28,685 nucleotides of DNA, taken from NCBI GenBank assembly GCA_002438805.1, contig DJQV01000003.1, positions 1 through 28,685 of the forward strand, read 5' to 3'. Source of the stretch: Bacteroidales bacterium UBA6377 (GTDB lineage: Bacteria; Bacteroidota; Bacteroidia; Bacteroidales; UBA932). Under the pieces are notes generated by a model, which worked only from the letters and a program-made list of their open reading frames with translations, made no database searches and was not told the origin of the DNA. This document shows positions 1 through 8,600 of this stretch, one piece after another. A program made the translations under genes and the position numbers. Numbering within the stretch: the first letter of the stretch is position 1; each line of letters starts with the position of its first letter.

Positions 1-753
1 AAAATTGAAAAACTCGTATTGGAAAGTCTGGTTGAAAGTCATCAAATTTGTTTGAAGGAGGGATAACGCCGTTACTGAATTGTCTGAAAGTACTGGCAAG
101 AGTTCAGTTTGAAGCCAGGAATAGAATAGATTCTTATTGGTTTCAATCTGAGTCTTTGCGCCTTTAGACTTCCATGATATAATGGTGGTGCATAGTATAC
201 CAACGAAACTTGCGGCCATTGCAATGGCAACACAAATCATCATTGAAGAAACATTTGTCAGATTGTCAACCCCACCGTTGAATGCAATGATAGAAATGCC
301 TACAATGATTCCCACCATTGTACCCATCAGCCCCATATAAAGTGGGATAGGCTGCATGATGGATATCTCTTCTTCCTCAGCACCGCAATATCTGTCAACT
401 ACATCCTTCATCAAGGAAAAATCGCTCGCTGCTCCTTTGTTTTTCTGAAGGTACATATTGATGGCATCCTTGATGTTTGTGACTGTCGGATTAGTACTAT
501 TGATTGATATTTGTGATACTTCAACCTCTCTTGTAAAAGAGGTGCCATTGGAATTCCATAACTCATCAGAATTAGGGGCTTCTGATTCATGAATGGTGAT
601 ATTGGCTTTATTAATCGAATATGCCAACTTGTTTGAGGGGAAAATGTCCTTGAATGTATTGGTTTTCTTGACGGCTAGCCTAAATATCCTTAATTGATAG
701 ATAATTATAATTAGGATAATAGGAACAACAATTATATAATGAATAATGTTCAT
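1..753 (-). CDS. MotA/TolQ/ExbB-like proton channel protein (3' end outside window)
   Basis: Open frame of 251 codons from an ATG at 753 to the left edge with no stop, so the C-terminus is missing. Hydrophobic segments lie at residues 1-20, 138-158 and 170-193. A polar, mostly cytoplasmic-type stretch lies between the first and second. The second helix starts with the segment PLYMGLMGTMVGI (residues 137-149), matching the proline/glycine-rich helix typical of ExbB, TolQ and MotA, which form ion-conducting stator rings in the inner membrane. The upstream gene ends only 4 bp before this start, so the two are surely co-transcribed. The region is AT-rich compared with most of the window. ZorA of Zorya defence systems shares this topology but carries a long C-terminal tail, which cannot be judged here. 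Family assignment is fairly sure; role unknown. Confidence 0.72.
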   Translation of the reverse strand, partial: MNIIHYIIVVPIILIIIIYQLRIFRLAVKKTNTFKDIFPSNKLAYSINKANITIHESEAPNSDELWNSNGTSFTREVEVSQISINSTNPTVTNIKDAINMYLQKNKGAASDFSLMKDVVDRYCGAEEEEISIMQPIPLYMGLMGTMVGIIVGISIIAFNGGVDNLTNVSSMMICVAIAMAASFVGILCTTIISWKSKGAKTQIETNKNLFYSWLQTELLPVLSDNSVTALSLLQTNLMTFNQTFQYEFFNF

Positions 754-757
754 GATT

Positions 758-1537
758 TTATATGTTCAGTGTAATTAGCTGATGTGTATACATATATATG
801 AATCCAATCGTCAAACAAACGAGCAGAAAGAGAAGTAAGAATGACAGGGAAGCCATAAATTTTTGAGCTTTTACTTGTTTTGATTTCTGAGGCCGATCTG
901 CGGATAAAGTGCGCTGCAGTTTGAGCTCTTCACTTAGTTGTTGGATTTTAAGAATTAACCCATTAAAGGCCGGCGTGCCTATGTTGTCATTCTTAACAAC
1001 ATAGACCATGTTATTAATTGTGATTTTACCCTTTATTATTTGCACTCCATCTGAAAGGGATGCTTCTTGAAAGCCAACATAAGACGAATAATTGACGGGA
1101 GGCATAGCCTCAAAATACTTCTCTCCGTCTGAAATTTCGCTCTTGATTCTTTTGGAAATCAAGTCGTGTTCATAAAGGAGTGAGCTGTTGGCGATTTTTA
1201 AAAAATGAATTAACCCTTCGTTATTAACAGTCAACACATTGCCTTCAATAACAATCTCTTGATATGCAGACTCAAATAAGCGGAACAGCCAGGATAGATT
1301 GTACGTGGCCATACTATTAATTGAGATACAAATACCAAAATAAAGGTTATTATCTTTTTCCACCACTCGTCGCATATAAGCATAGTACATCAGGTTGGGC
1401 TCCCTAAAAACTGCAATTTGAGACTCCGACTTGAAATTGTTTGCCAGAGGTTGTAATTGAGTTTTTAGCGAGTCCATGGGATATTGGAAATATCCGTCAG
1501 AAGTTGTCCCGAAGATATAGGTGGAACAATTAATCAT
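758..1537 (-). CDS. Unrecognised protein with a C-terminal membrane helix
   Basis: 259 residues. I do not recognise the family. The N-terminal 200 residues are soluble, with a possible alpha/beta sensor-like fold opening with IFGTTSDGYFQYP, then a charged segment (about 205-225). A single strongly hydrophobic helix spans about 230-252 and is followed by a short polar tail. There is no signal peptide, so the bulk is predicted to face the cytoplasm as a tail-anchored protein. The gene starts 27 bp after the TPR-protease gene and ends 4 bp before the channel gene, which argues for a shared function with them. It does not resemble ExbD/MotB, whose single helix is N-terminal. The coding sequence is AT-rich. 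Confidence 0.7.
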   Translation of the reverse strand: MINCSTYIFGTTSDGYFQYPMDSLKTQLQPLANNFKSESQIAVFREPNLMYYAYMRRVVEKDNNLYFGICISINSMATYNLSWLFRLFESAYQEIVIEGNVLTVNNEGLIHFLKIANSSLLYEHDLISKRIKSEISDGEKYFEAMPPVNYSSYVGFQEASLSDGVQIIKGKITINNMVYVVKNDNIGTPAFNGLILKIQQLSEELKLQRTLSADRPQKSKQVKAQKFMASLSFLLLFLLVCLTIGFIYMYTHQLITLNI

Positions 1538-1564
1538 TATTGATGTTGAAAATCTATAGGTTGG

Positions 1565-3616
1565 TTATTTAGTTGTTACCCTCTCCCTTCCCGTTATCTT
1601 CAGCACGCCTTTTTCGTAGTCGATTTCCACCTTGCCGAGGCGGCTCAAGACGGATTGGCCGAGGAGGAGGGGTGCGTTGTTGCTGTCCACGACGGAGGCG
1701 CGGACATTCTCAAGCTCAAGGCCTGCGAATGTCACTTTGCGGAGGTTGATTACCGTGCCGATGGAGATGTCCCCGTTGGCGTCAATGTATCTGGCCTTGC
1801 CGATGACGTCTGCAGCCGTGAGATAATCATTCTTGAACATGAACTTCGCCTCTATGCGTGAGATCGTCACTTCGGCTGCTCCGGTGTCGAAAACGAAATG
1901 GAGGGGAAGACCGTTGATCTCGCACTTCACACTGGTCACTCCTCCGGTTCTCGTGAAAGGAACTTCTGAGACCTTCTCGACATATTCTACGCTCTCCCCG
2001 GATTCTGAGGGGCTGGCCTCTGCCGATTCTGAATATTTGGAGATGAGTTCCTTGTATCTCGCATCGTCCCGGATATTGTCCAGATCGTCGTCTGTTTCAA
2101 TGTGGTGGAGCTCCCGATATCCTTTCTTGAGGCTCGTCTCCAAATATCCCAATGAAGAATCAACATCTCCCATCAGCGAATACAGGCAGGCTGCATCGTA
2201 ATAGACTCCGCTGTCTTCCGGGTGCTTGTCGATTATCTTCTGCATCCATGCTTTTGCTTCATCGACCCGACCAAGTTGCAATAATGAGTATTGGGCGGAA
2301 GAACCGAGATCTGGGACAGTGTCGCGTTTGACGGATTCTTCAAAGTCTTTCATGGCCAGATCCTTCTCGCCCTTCAGCAAGTACATGTTTCCCCTTGACA
2401 TGATGGCATAGGTATAATCTGGATTAAGGGCTATGCTTGTGGAATAATCCTCTATGGCGCCGTCTGCATCGCGAAGGTTGTCTTTGAACCATCCGCGCCG
2501 GTAGTATCCGTAGTAGAAGTCCGGGTTGGATTCGATGAACTGGTCCATAGTCTTGACGGCCGATTCAAGGTCCCCGGATTCATAATAGATGTCAGCCTTA
2601 GTCAGGATATATTGCTGGTCTTTGGGATCAAGGTTTATGGCCTTGTCGATATATTCCATGGCTGGCTTCCAGTTGCCCAGTTCTTTATGGCATTCCGCGA
2701 TCCTATACAACAGCACATCGCTGTTGTCCAGTTTTGAGGCTTTGATGTAGTAGTCTATGGCATCTTTTTCATTGCCGATTTCTTCGTTTATAGCGCCCAG
2801 GCAATATGGCCAATAGCTTTCGTTCGGCTCGTTCACAGCATAGGATTTCAGTTTTGTGCTGATGTGTACAAATGATGAATCCGCCAAACTCAGCATCAGA
2901 TAGAAGGCCTTTTCGTCCTGGTCAATGCTCAAGGCTTTTACGATGTCGCCGGATGCTTCCGCATATTCTTTGGCCTTCATCCTGGCCTCGGCCCTGAAAG
3001 AATAACCTGACGAGTAGTCGGGATATAGGGTCACTACATGGTCGAATTTCTTCAGGGCCTCTGTGAGATCCCCTGCCGCCATCAGATTCCGCCCCAAACC
3101 CATATAGGCCAGCCAGCTGTTGGGGTCCAGCTTGAGCATTGCCTGATAGTCCTTGTCTGCAAGGTCATATTGTTCGCGCTCGTAATAGATCTGGGCCCTT
3201 TCGGAATAGTAGTCCTCGTCCTTTCCGTTCAGGGAGATGGCTTTGCTGAAGTCTTCCAATGCTTTGTCGTATTCGTCTGTGGCATAATGGACTCCGGCTC
3301 TCTTGTAGTAGGCGAATGCCCTGGATTCTTTGTCTCTCTTCGGGAGGTATTTGATGGCTTTGTCCGCAGAGGTAAGAGCTTCTCCATATTGTTCGTCATG
3401 GGAGTTGATCATGGTCAGGAGGAGGTATGCGTAGCCGTTCTTGCTGTTCTCGTTGATTTCGGCTTGCAGAGACTCTTTGGCGGAGGCGTAGTCTCCCTTG
3501 TCGATATGTTCCATGGCCCTTTGGACGTTGTATGTCTGTCCGGGCCAGTCGGGCCGCTGGGCTGAAGCGTTCAAGCTTAGCAGGCAGGATAGAATTATTA
3601 CGATAATCTTTCTCAT
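1565..3616 (-). CDS. Secreted TPR protein with C-terminal retropepsin-like aspartic protease domain
   Basis: 683 residues. Residues 1-19 form a signal peptide ending in an ASAQ-type cleavage site, so the protein is exported. From about 30 to 525 there are many tandem TPR units with the usual 34-residue spacing (recurring A/G/Y/A and DP pattern, for example LDPNSWLAYMGLGRNL), a protein-interaction scaffold. The C-terminal 120 residues hold an aspartyl-protease-like domain. It has the segment FVFDTGAAEVTIS (catalytic-type Asp577 in DTGA) and a later hydrophobic LLLGQSVLSRLG segment typical of single-domain clan AA proteases. Such domains normally dimerise to form the active site. It is the first gene of an apparent operon with a membrane protein and a MotA/ExbB-like channel. 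The substrate is unknown; the domain could also be a non-catalytic relative. Confidence 0.82.
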   Translation of the reverse strand: MRKIIVIILSCLLSLNASAQRPDWPGQTYNVQRAMEHIDKGDYASAKESLQAEINENSKNGYAYLLLTMINSHDEQYGEALTSADKAIKYLPKRDKESRAFAYYKRAGVHYATDEYDKALEDFSKAISLNGKDEDYYSERAQIYYEREQYDLADKDYQAMLKLDPNSWLAYMGLGRNLMAAGDLTEALKKFDHVVTLYPDYSSGYSFRAEARMKAKEYAEASGDIVKALSIDQDEKAFYLMLSLADSSFVHISTKLKSYAVNEPNESYWPYCLGAINEEIGNEKDAIDYYIKASKLDNSDVLLYRIAECHKELGNWKPAMEYIDKAINLDPKDQQYILTKADIYYESGDLESAVKTMDQFIESNPDFYYGYYRRGWFKDNLRDADGAIEDYSTSIALNPDYTYAIMSRGNMYLLKGEKDLAMKDFEESVKRDTVPDLGSSAQYSLLQLGRVDEAKAWMQKIIDKHPEDSGVYYDAACLYSLMGDVDSSLGYLETSLKKGYRELHHIETDDDLDNIRDDARYKELISKYSESAEASPSESGESVEYVEKVSEVPFTRTGGVTSVKCEINGLPLHFVFDTGAAEVTISRIEAKFMFKNDYLTAADVIGKARYIDANGDISIGTVINLRKVTFAGLELENVRASVVDSNNAPLLLGQSVLSRLGKVEIDYEKGVLKITGRERVTTK

Positions 3617-3670
3617 AGAGGAAGAGTTTCAAGTTCAAACTGTCCGGTGACACCCTGCCCGAACGGGTAC

Positions 3671-3761
3671 AAAAAAGACGTGGGAGTCATACTCTTGCTC
3701 ATCCCGAACTCAGGCCTTGGCTGCCATCACAAAAGGATAAGCAACGCAGCTAGCCCACGTC
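3671..3761 (-). terminator. Long hairpin followed by a U-run (terminator-like, minus strand)
   Basis: On the minus strand GACGTGGG (3761-3754) pairs perfectly with CCCACGTC (3684-3677), followed directly by six T residues (3676-3671). Inside it a second stem forms between GCTTATCC and GGATGAGC, so the element is a structured hairpin of about 85 nt rather than a minimal terminator. It lies 55 nt upstream of the TPR-protease start. It could end a short RNA or act as a conditional terminator in that gene's leader. Confidence 0.6.
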
Positions 3762-3860
3762 AAGTGGTGAATAGTCAAGTAACGTCTTAAATATGTCTGC
3801 CCGCCCATCCCTTCAACCAGACCCGATATTTCAAGTCCGGTTTCCGGGCTAGCTAAGCGA
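3671..3860 (-). ncRNA. Candidate structured small RNA or cis-regulatory leader, family not recognised
   Basis: The minus strand from about 3860 to 3671 has several nested complementarities. AACCGGAC (upstream) pairs with GUCUGGUU. AGCTAGCCC-type sequence at 3854-3846 is complementary over 9 nt to 3756-3748, which overlaps the 5' arm of the terminator hairpin. The alternative pairings would be mutually exclusive, as in attenuators and riboswitches, or could form the closing stem of a 6S-like free RNA. I could not match it to a known riboswitch core. A possible promoter -7 box (TATATTGG, 3870-3863) precedes it but lacks a clear -33 partner. The structure is seen in the sequence; the function is inference. 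Confidence 0.45.
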
Positions 3861-3938
3861 GGCCAATATACGAATTATTCTTTGCTTTTTCACTTCTTCC
3901 GCGGCAAAAGAATTTTTGTGAACCGGCTCGTGCGGCAT

Positions 3939-3969
3939 TTTGAATTATGCTGTAAAAACATTATGTTTG
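3939..3969 (+). promoter_or_regulatory. Bacteroidetes-type promoter of the DUF234 ATPase gene
   Basis: TTTG at 3939-3942 and TATGTTTG at 3962-3969 match the -33 and TAnnTTTG -7 boxes of the Bacteroidetes primary sigma factor, with 19 nt between them. The start codon lies 19 nt after the -7 box, so the leader is very short. Confidence 0.65.
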
Positions 3970-3988
3970 TAGTGCATAATTTTTAGGG

Positions 3989-5365
3989 ATGAAATTCGTT
4001 GACAGGACAGATGAGACGCAGCGCTTGAAAGAGGCTCTTTCCAGAGATGAATCCTCGCTGATCGTGGTATATGGAAGGCGTCGGCTGGGTAAGTCGACAC
4101 TCATACAGAGGGTGCTGACCGGCAGTGACGTGTATTTTCTTGCTGACCGCTCGGAGAGTCGGCACCAGAGGGCGTTGCTCGCGAAAGTGACAGCGCAGAT
4201 ATTGCCGGATTTTGATAAGGTGGTGTACCCGGACTGGGAATCACTGTTCCGCGAAGCCAATCACCGTGCGGAAAGACGTTTTACCCTTTGTCTGGATGAA
4301 TTTCCGTATCTGGTGGAGCAGTCTCCGGAGCTTCCGTCAGTTCTGCAGAAACTTATCGACGAGAAGAACCTGATGTACAATCTCGTGCTTTGCGGCTCAT
4401 CGCAGACTATGATGTACGGATTGTTTCTGGATTCGACGGCTCCACTCTATGGTCGTGCAGATGAGCTGATGAGACTTGCACCAATACGTTTGCCATATAT
4501 TCGGGATGCATTGGATCTCAGTGAGGAGGATTCCATTGAGGAGTATGCCGTATGGGGCGGAGTCCCGCGTTATTGGGAGTTGAGGGAAAACAGGTGTTCG
4601 CTTGATGATGCGTTATGGCATAATGTCCTTTCTGCAAATGGAATTCTTTACGAGGAGCCTTTGAAGCTCTTTCAGGATGATGTCAAGGATATTGTTAAGG
4701 TTTCAACAATAATGTCCTATGTGGGGACCGGGTCTAACAGGCTTTCTGAGATTGCCGCAAGATGTGGTGAGCCGGCGACAAATCTGTCCCGTCCATTGAA
4801 AAAACTCGTAGATCTGGGATTTCTGGAAAAGGAAATCCCATACGGGGCGGAAGAAAAAAATTCCAAGAAGAGCCTTTATCGGATAGCCGATCCGTTCATG
4901 GCATTCTATTACCGCTTTGTCGTCCCTAACCGTTCTTTCATTGAACTTGGACGGCGTTTGCCGGTGGAGCAGGCTTTGAACGACCATTTCACCGGGTATG
5001 TGGGTATGCAATGGGAGCGTATGTGCCGGGATGCTGTGTCCGGAAATGTTGTGGACGGGGTTGTATATGGCAGGGCAAAACGTTGGTGGGGTGCTGTCCT
5101 CAATGATAAAGGAAAGCCTGAACAGGTTGAATTTGATGTTGTTGCCGAGTCACTTGACAAGAAATATCTTCTGGTCGGCGAGTGTAAATGGACAACAGCC
5201 GAAGACGGGAAGCGTCTGACATCCGAACTTGTCCGGAAAGCGGGCATGTTGCCCTTCGCCAAGGATCATGTCGTGGTTCCCGTGCTGTTTCTCAAGAGCG
5301 CCCCGAAGAATGATGCCGCGAATGTCAAACTGCCGGGAGATGTCATCAGACTGAGCCTTGGCTGA
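3989..5365 (+). CDS. AAA ATPase with DUF234 nuclease-like C-terminus
   Basis: 458 residues. Walker A is GRRRLGKS at 29-36 and Walker B is TLCLDEF with Asp103-Glu104. A winged-helix-like segment lies at about 235-300 (RLSEIAARCGEPATNLSRPL), and the C-terminal DUF234 region runs from about 310. That region carries a PD-(D/E)XK-like set: Asp383 in EFDVVAE and Glu398-Cys-Lys400 in VGECKW. This is the ATPase_2/DUF234 architecture, common as multicopy genes in Bacteroidetes and archaea. The true function is poorly known; DNA binding or nucleic-acid processing, or a toxin-like or mobile role, has been suggested. It has its own consensus promoter and is divergent from the TPR operon. A second ATPase of related architecture lies beyond the PUL at 23710. 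No terminator was seen after it. Confidence 0.88.
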   Translation: MKFVDRTDETQRLKEALSRDESSLIVVYGRRRLGKSTLIQRVLTGSDVYFLADRSESRHQRALLAKVTAQILPDFDKVVYPDWESLFREANHRAERRFTLCLDEFPYLVEQSPELPSVLQKLIDEKNLMYNLVLCGSSQTMMYGLFLDSTAPLYGRADELMRLAPIRLPYIRDALDLSEEDSIEEYAVWGGVPRYWELRENRCSLDDALWHNVLSANGILYEEPLKLFQDDVKDIVKVSTIMSYVGTGSNRLSEIAARCGEPATNLSRPLKKLVDLGFLEKEIPYGAEEKNSKKSLYRIADPFMAFYYRFVVPNRSFIELGRRLPVEQALNDHFTGYVGMQWERMCRDAVSGNVVDGVVYGRAKRWWGAVLNDKGKPEQVEFDVVAESLDKKYLLVGECKWTTAEDGKRLTSELVRKAGMLPFAKDHVVVPVLFLKSAPKNDAANVKLPGDVIRLSLG

Positions 5366-5439
5366 TATGGCCGGGTGTCCGCCGTCCCGCTTCGTCCTAT
5401 TCGCAAGTCCACTGCGAATGGCAATGAGTCCCGTGCGCA

Positions 5440-5470
5440 CGGGGAGAGTGTCGGGGAGAGTGTCGGGGAG
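5440..5470 (+). repeat. 12-bp tandem repeat, 2.6 copies, upstream of the HTCS promoter
   Basis: CGGGGAGAGTGT occurs at 5440-5451 and 5452-5463, and its first seven bases recur at 5464-5470. The tract ends about 18 bp before the -7 box of the HTCS gene, where a -33 element would be expected, and no TTTG is present there. Confidence 0.85.
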
Positions 5471-5487
5471 AAAACCGCGGAAATTTC

Positions 5488-5495
5488 TAATTTTG
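5488..5495 (+). promoter_or_regulatory. Probable -7 box of the HTCS gene
   Basis: TAATTTTG fits TAnnTTTG exactly. No TTTG box is found about 19 nt upstream; that position is taken by the 12-bp tandem repeat, which suggests activator dependence or weak expression. It implies a 5' leader of roughly 105 nt that contains the 17-bp repeats. Confidence 0.5.
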
Positions 5496-5550
5496 CAGAG
5501 GGAAACGGAGCCGCCGCACTCGCCCTGTGGAAACGAAACCCGGCGCCGCA

Positions 5551-5595
5551 GCAGCACCGCGGACCACGCAGCACCGCGGACCACGCAGCACCGCG
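5551..5595 (+). repeat. 17-bp tandem repeat, 2.65 copies, in the HTCS leader
   Basis: GCAGCACCGCGGACCAC is present at 5551-5567 and 5568-5584, and its first 11 bases recur at 5585-5595. The tract ends 12 bp before the chosen HTCS start codon, so copy-number change could alter translation. If translation began at the in-frame GTG at 5527 the repeats would be coding, but that would place them before the signal peptide. Confidence 0.88.
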
Positions 5596-5607
5596 AAACA
5601 GAATCAG

Positions 5608-8600
5608 ATGACCGCTAAGAACAGAATACAGACATTTCTCTTGCTGCTTTTGCTTGCACTGCCCGCAGCGGCCCAGGAGCGCGCCGTTCAAGGACATGCC
5701 TCCCCCGCGCAGGAGCACGCATATATGGAGAAGTTCTCCGTGGACGAGGGGCTTCCCCACACGGACGTGTCCTCCATCGTCCAGGACGCTGAAGGATATA
5801 TATGGATAGGCACATACTCGGGCCTGTGCCGCTATGACGGCAACGATCTTAAGACCTGGGACATGTCCAATTCCATGCTGCGCAGCTCCCGCATCCGCTC
5901 CCTAAGACTGATCGCCAATCGACTATACATAGGTACTGAAAACGGTGGCCTCACCATCTACGACACCGTCTCCGATACATTCGTCAGGACTCTTTCCGTG
6001 CCCGGCAACTGCGTCAACTCGATTTTCCCTTCAGCCGACGGCAAGTCCGTCTGGCTCTGCACCAACGACGGGCTGTCGGTGATGCGCGACGGCCCTGACG
6101 GCTACAGCATCAGCTCCTGGTCGTCCGGCCGGGTCTGCTCGACCGGTTGCGCCATCGATGGAGAAGATGTCCTTGTGGGAACTTCCTCCGGAGTGGGCAT
6201 TTTCAACGAGCAGGACGGCATGCGCTATATCAGGGAAGGTGTTTTCGCGACCTCGATGCTGAATATAGAAGAACGTATCCTCGTCACCGCTTACAGCGGC
6301 TCTTTCGTATATGACAGCGCCTCCGGGACACTCTCGCCCCTGGACGGAACGGATTCCCGCTGCGCATGTCTGGACGGGGACGGGAACATTTACATCGCCA
6401 CGGAAGGTCACGGCATAAGGAAGTATTCCCCGGATCTCAAATGCACGGATGTCATCACTCCGTGGGACGACGGCATGCAGACTTCGGACGTGGAGGTCTC
6501 ATCGTTGTTCTTCGACAGCTCGCTCGTCCTCTGGATCGGCACCAACGGCAGCGGATGTCTCCGCAGCACGCGGACCAATCTCGCGTTCTCGCTCTGGACA
6601 CCATTCCCCGAGAGGGGCAAGAACCAGCTTGTGACGATGTACACGGACAGCCGGGGCAGACTGTGGACATCTTCGAGGGATGGCAATGTGGCCGTCATGG
6701 ATGGCGGCCGGGTCCAGATATTGGACCGTAAATCTCTCTCGATGTTCCGCTCCATGCCGGTCTCTGCGATATATGAGGCCGCCGACGGGGCGATGTGGCT
6801 CGGCTCGTGGGATCATGGGGCCGGGATCATCGCTGCCCGGGATGTGGCTTCCGCGTGCGCCGGACGGCCTTTCTCCATGAAGAGGCTCCCAGGATTTCCC
6901 GAGGCCATCAGTGTCTATAAGTTCATCGATGGCTCCAAGGGTTCGACTTGGGTCACCACGGCTTCGGGCGTATGGCATCTGTCGGACGGCAGGTGGGCCG
7001 GTCTGCACTACGAGAGGAAGAATCCCTCTTCGCTCTGCGATGACTTCACCACCGACATACTCTCTGACGGAGATATAGTATGGGTGGGCACAAGGTCCGG
7101 ACTCAACCGCATCCTGTGTTCGGAAGACGGGAGCGTCAGGAAGATCGACAGGGTGCATGTGCGCTCCGGAGACAGCGCCGGTGAGTTCGTGTCGTTTATC
7201 CACAAGTCCGCTGACGACAGCCTGTGGGTGTCCGTGCTTGGACTTGGCCTGGCCAAGCTCGTTTCAGACCCTGCCTCCGACAGCCTGGAGTTCAGAGTCT
7301 ATGACAGGAAGACATGTCCGGGTTTTCCCAACAACGAGTTCGAGTCCATCCTTGAAGACTCTGAGGGGAACTTCTGGATGGGAGGATACGGCTTGATCCG
7401 CTTCTCTCCCAAGACCCTGGGGGTCAAGATTTTCACGAGAAGCGACGGCCTGCAGAGCAACGCGTTCAAGATCTGGGATGCGGCCATGTTCCCGGACGGC
7501 AGGATGGCGTTCGGCGGCATCAACGGGCTCAACATCTTCAACCCTGTGGAAATCACTGACAACCCTGTCGCGCCGCGGGTACGCATCACCTCGTTGACGG
7601 TCAACGGCAGGGAAGATCCAGTGACAGGCGCATTGCGGCTCGGACACGGCGACAACAATCTGGTGTTCCGTTTCTCCTCGATGCACTATGCCCAGCCAGG
7701 CAAGAATCTCTACAGATACAGGATGCAGGGGCTGGACGACGAGTGGCATTACACCGGAGGGAACAACCCGTCGGCTTCCTATCTCAACCTGAGGCCGGGG
7801 CGGTACACCTTTGTCGTCTACGGCTCCAACAACGACGGGCTTTGGGGCGGGACCCCGTCTTCAGTCAGCCTGCATATACTTCCGCCGTGGTACGCATCGT
7901 GGCCGGCCGGGATCCTGTATGTCCTCATCTTGCTGGCTTCAGCAGCTCTGGTCATAGCCAAGACCCTAAGGGACAACGCACTCAAGCATCAGCAGGAGAT
8001 GGACGACAAACTGCGTGCAGAGCAGCAGGAGCGCAATGAAAACGAGCTCAAGTTCCACACTGACTTCCTTCACGAGATCAAGACCCCTCTCACCCTGATC
8101 ACCACTCCGGTCGAAGAGCTGCTCAAGAACCCCAATCTCGGGAAGGCCACCATAAGCCGTCTGCAGCTTGTGGACCAGTCGGCCAAGATCCTCCAGAAGC
8201 ATATAGAGTCCATCACCGACCTGCGCAAATTCGACAACGGAGCGGTGCGCCTGCATGTGGTGCAGATCGACTTCTCCCGCTTCGTGGAGGAGATATGTCT
8301 CCTGTTCCAGCCTCTTGCCAAGGCCCGCGGATATGAGTTCTCCGTCAAGCTGGAGCCCTTGAGCCAGAAGGTCTTCATCGACAAGGACAGTATCGAGAAG
8401 GTCATACTCAACCTCATGTCCAACGCCATCAAGTATTCTCCAGAGCGTGGCGGACAGATAAGTGTGGAAGTGTCGGAGACCTCATCCCCGGACGGGCGGG
8501 AGGGAGCCTGCCTTACCGTGTCCAATCTCGGGATAGGTATACTCCCCGAGGATTTGCCGTACGTCTTCGACCGTTTCCGCCAGGGGCGCAACAACGACAG

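Noticed and set aside
3677..3761. Resemblance of the plus strand (ATCCCGAACTCAGG) to a 5S rRNA loop
   Set aside because: Only a short stretch matches; length, stems and flanking sequence do not fit 5S rRNA, and no other rRNA is nearby.
5150..5760. Minus-strand open frames of 144-164 codons over the ATPase end and HTCS start
   Set aside because: They overlap well-supported genes and the tandem repeats, lack recognisable domains, and have low-complexity Arg/Ala/Gly-rich translations typical of antisense frames in GC-rich DNA.
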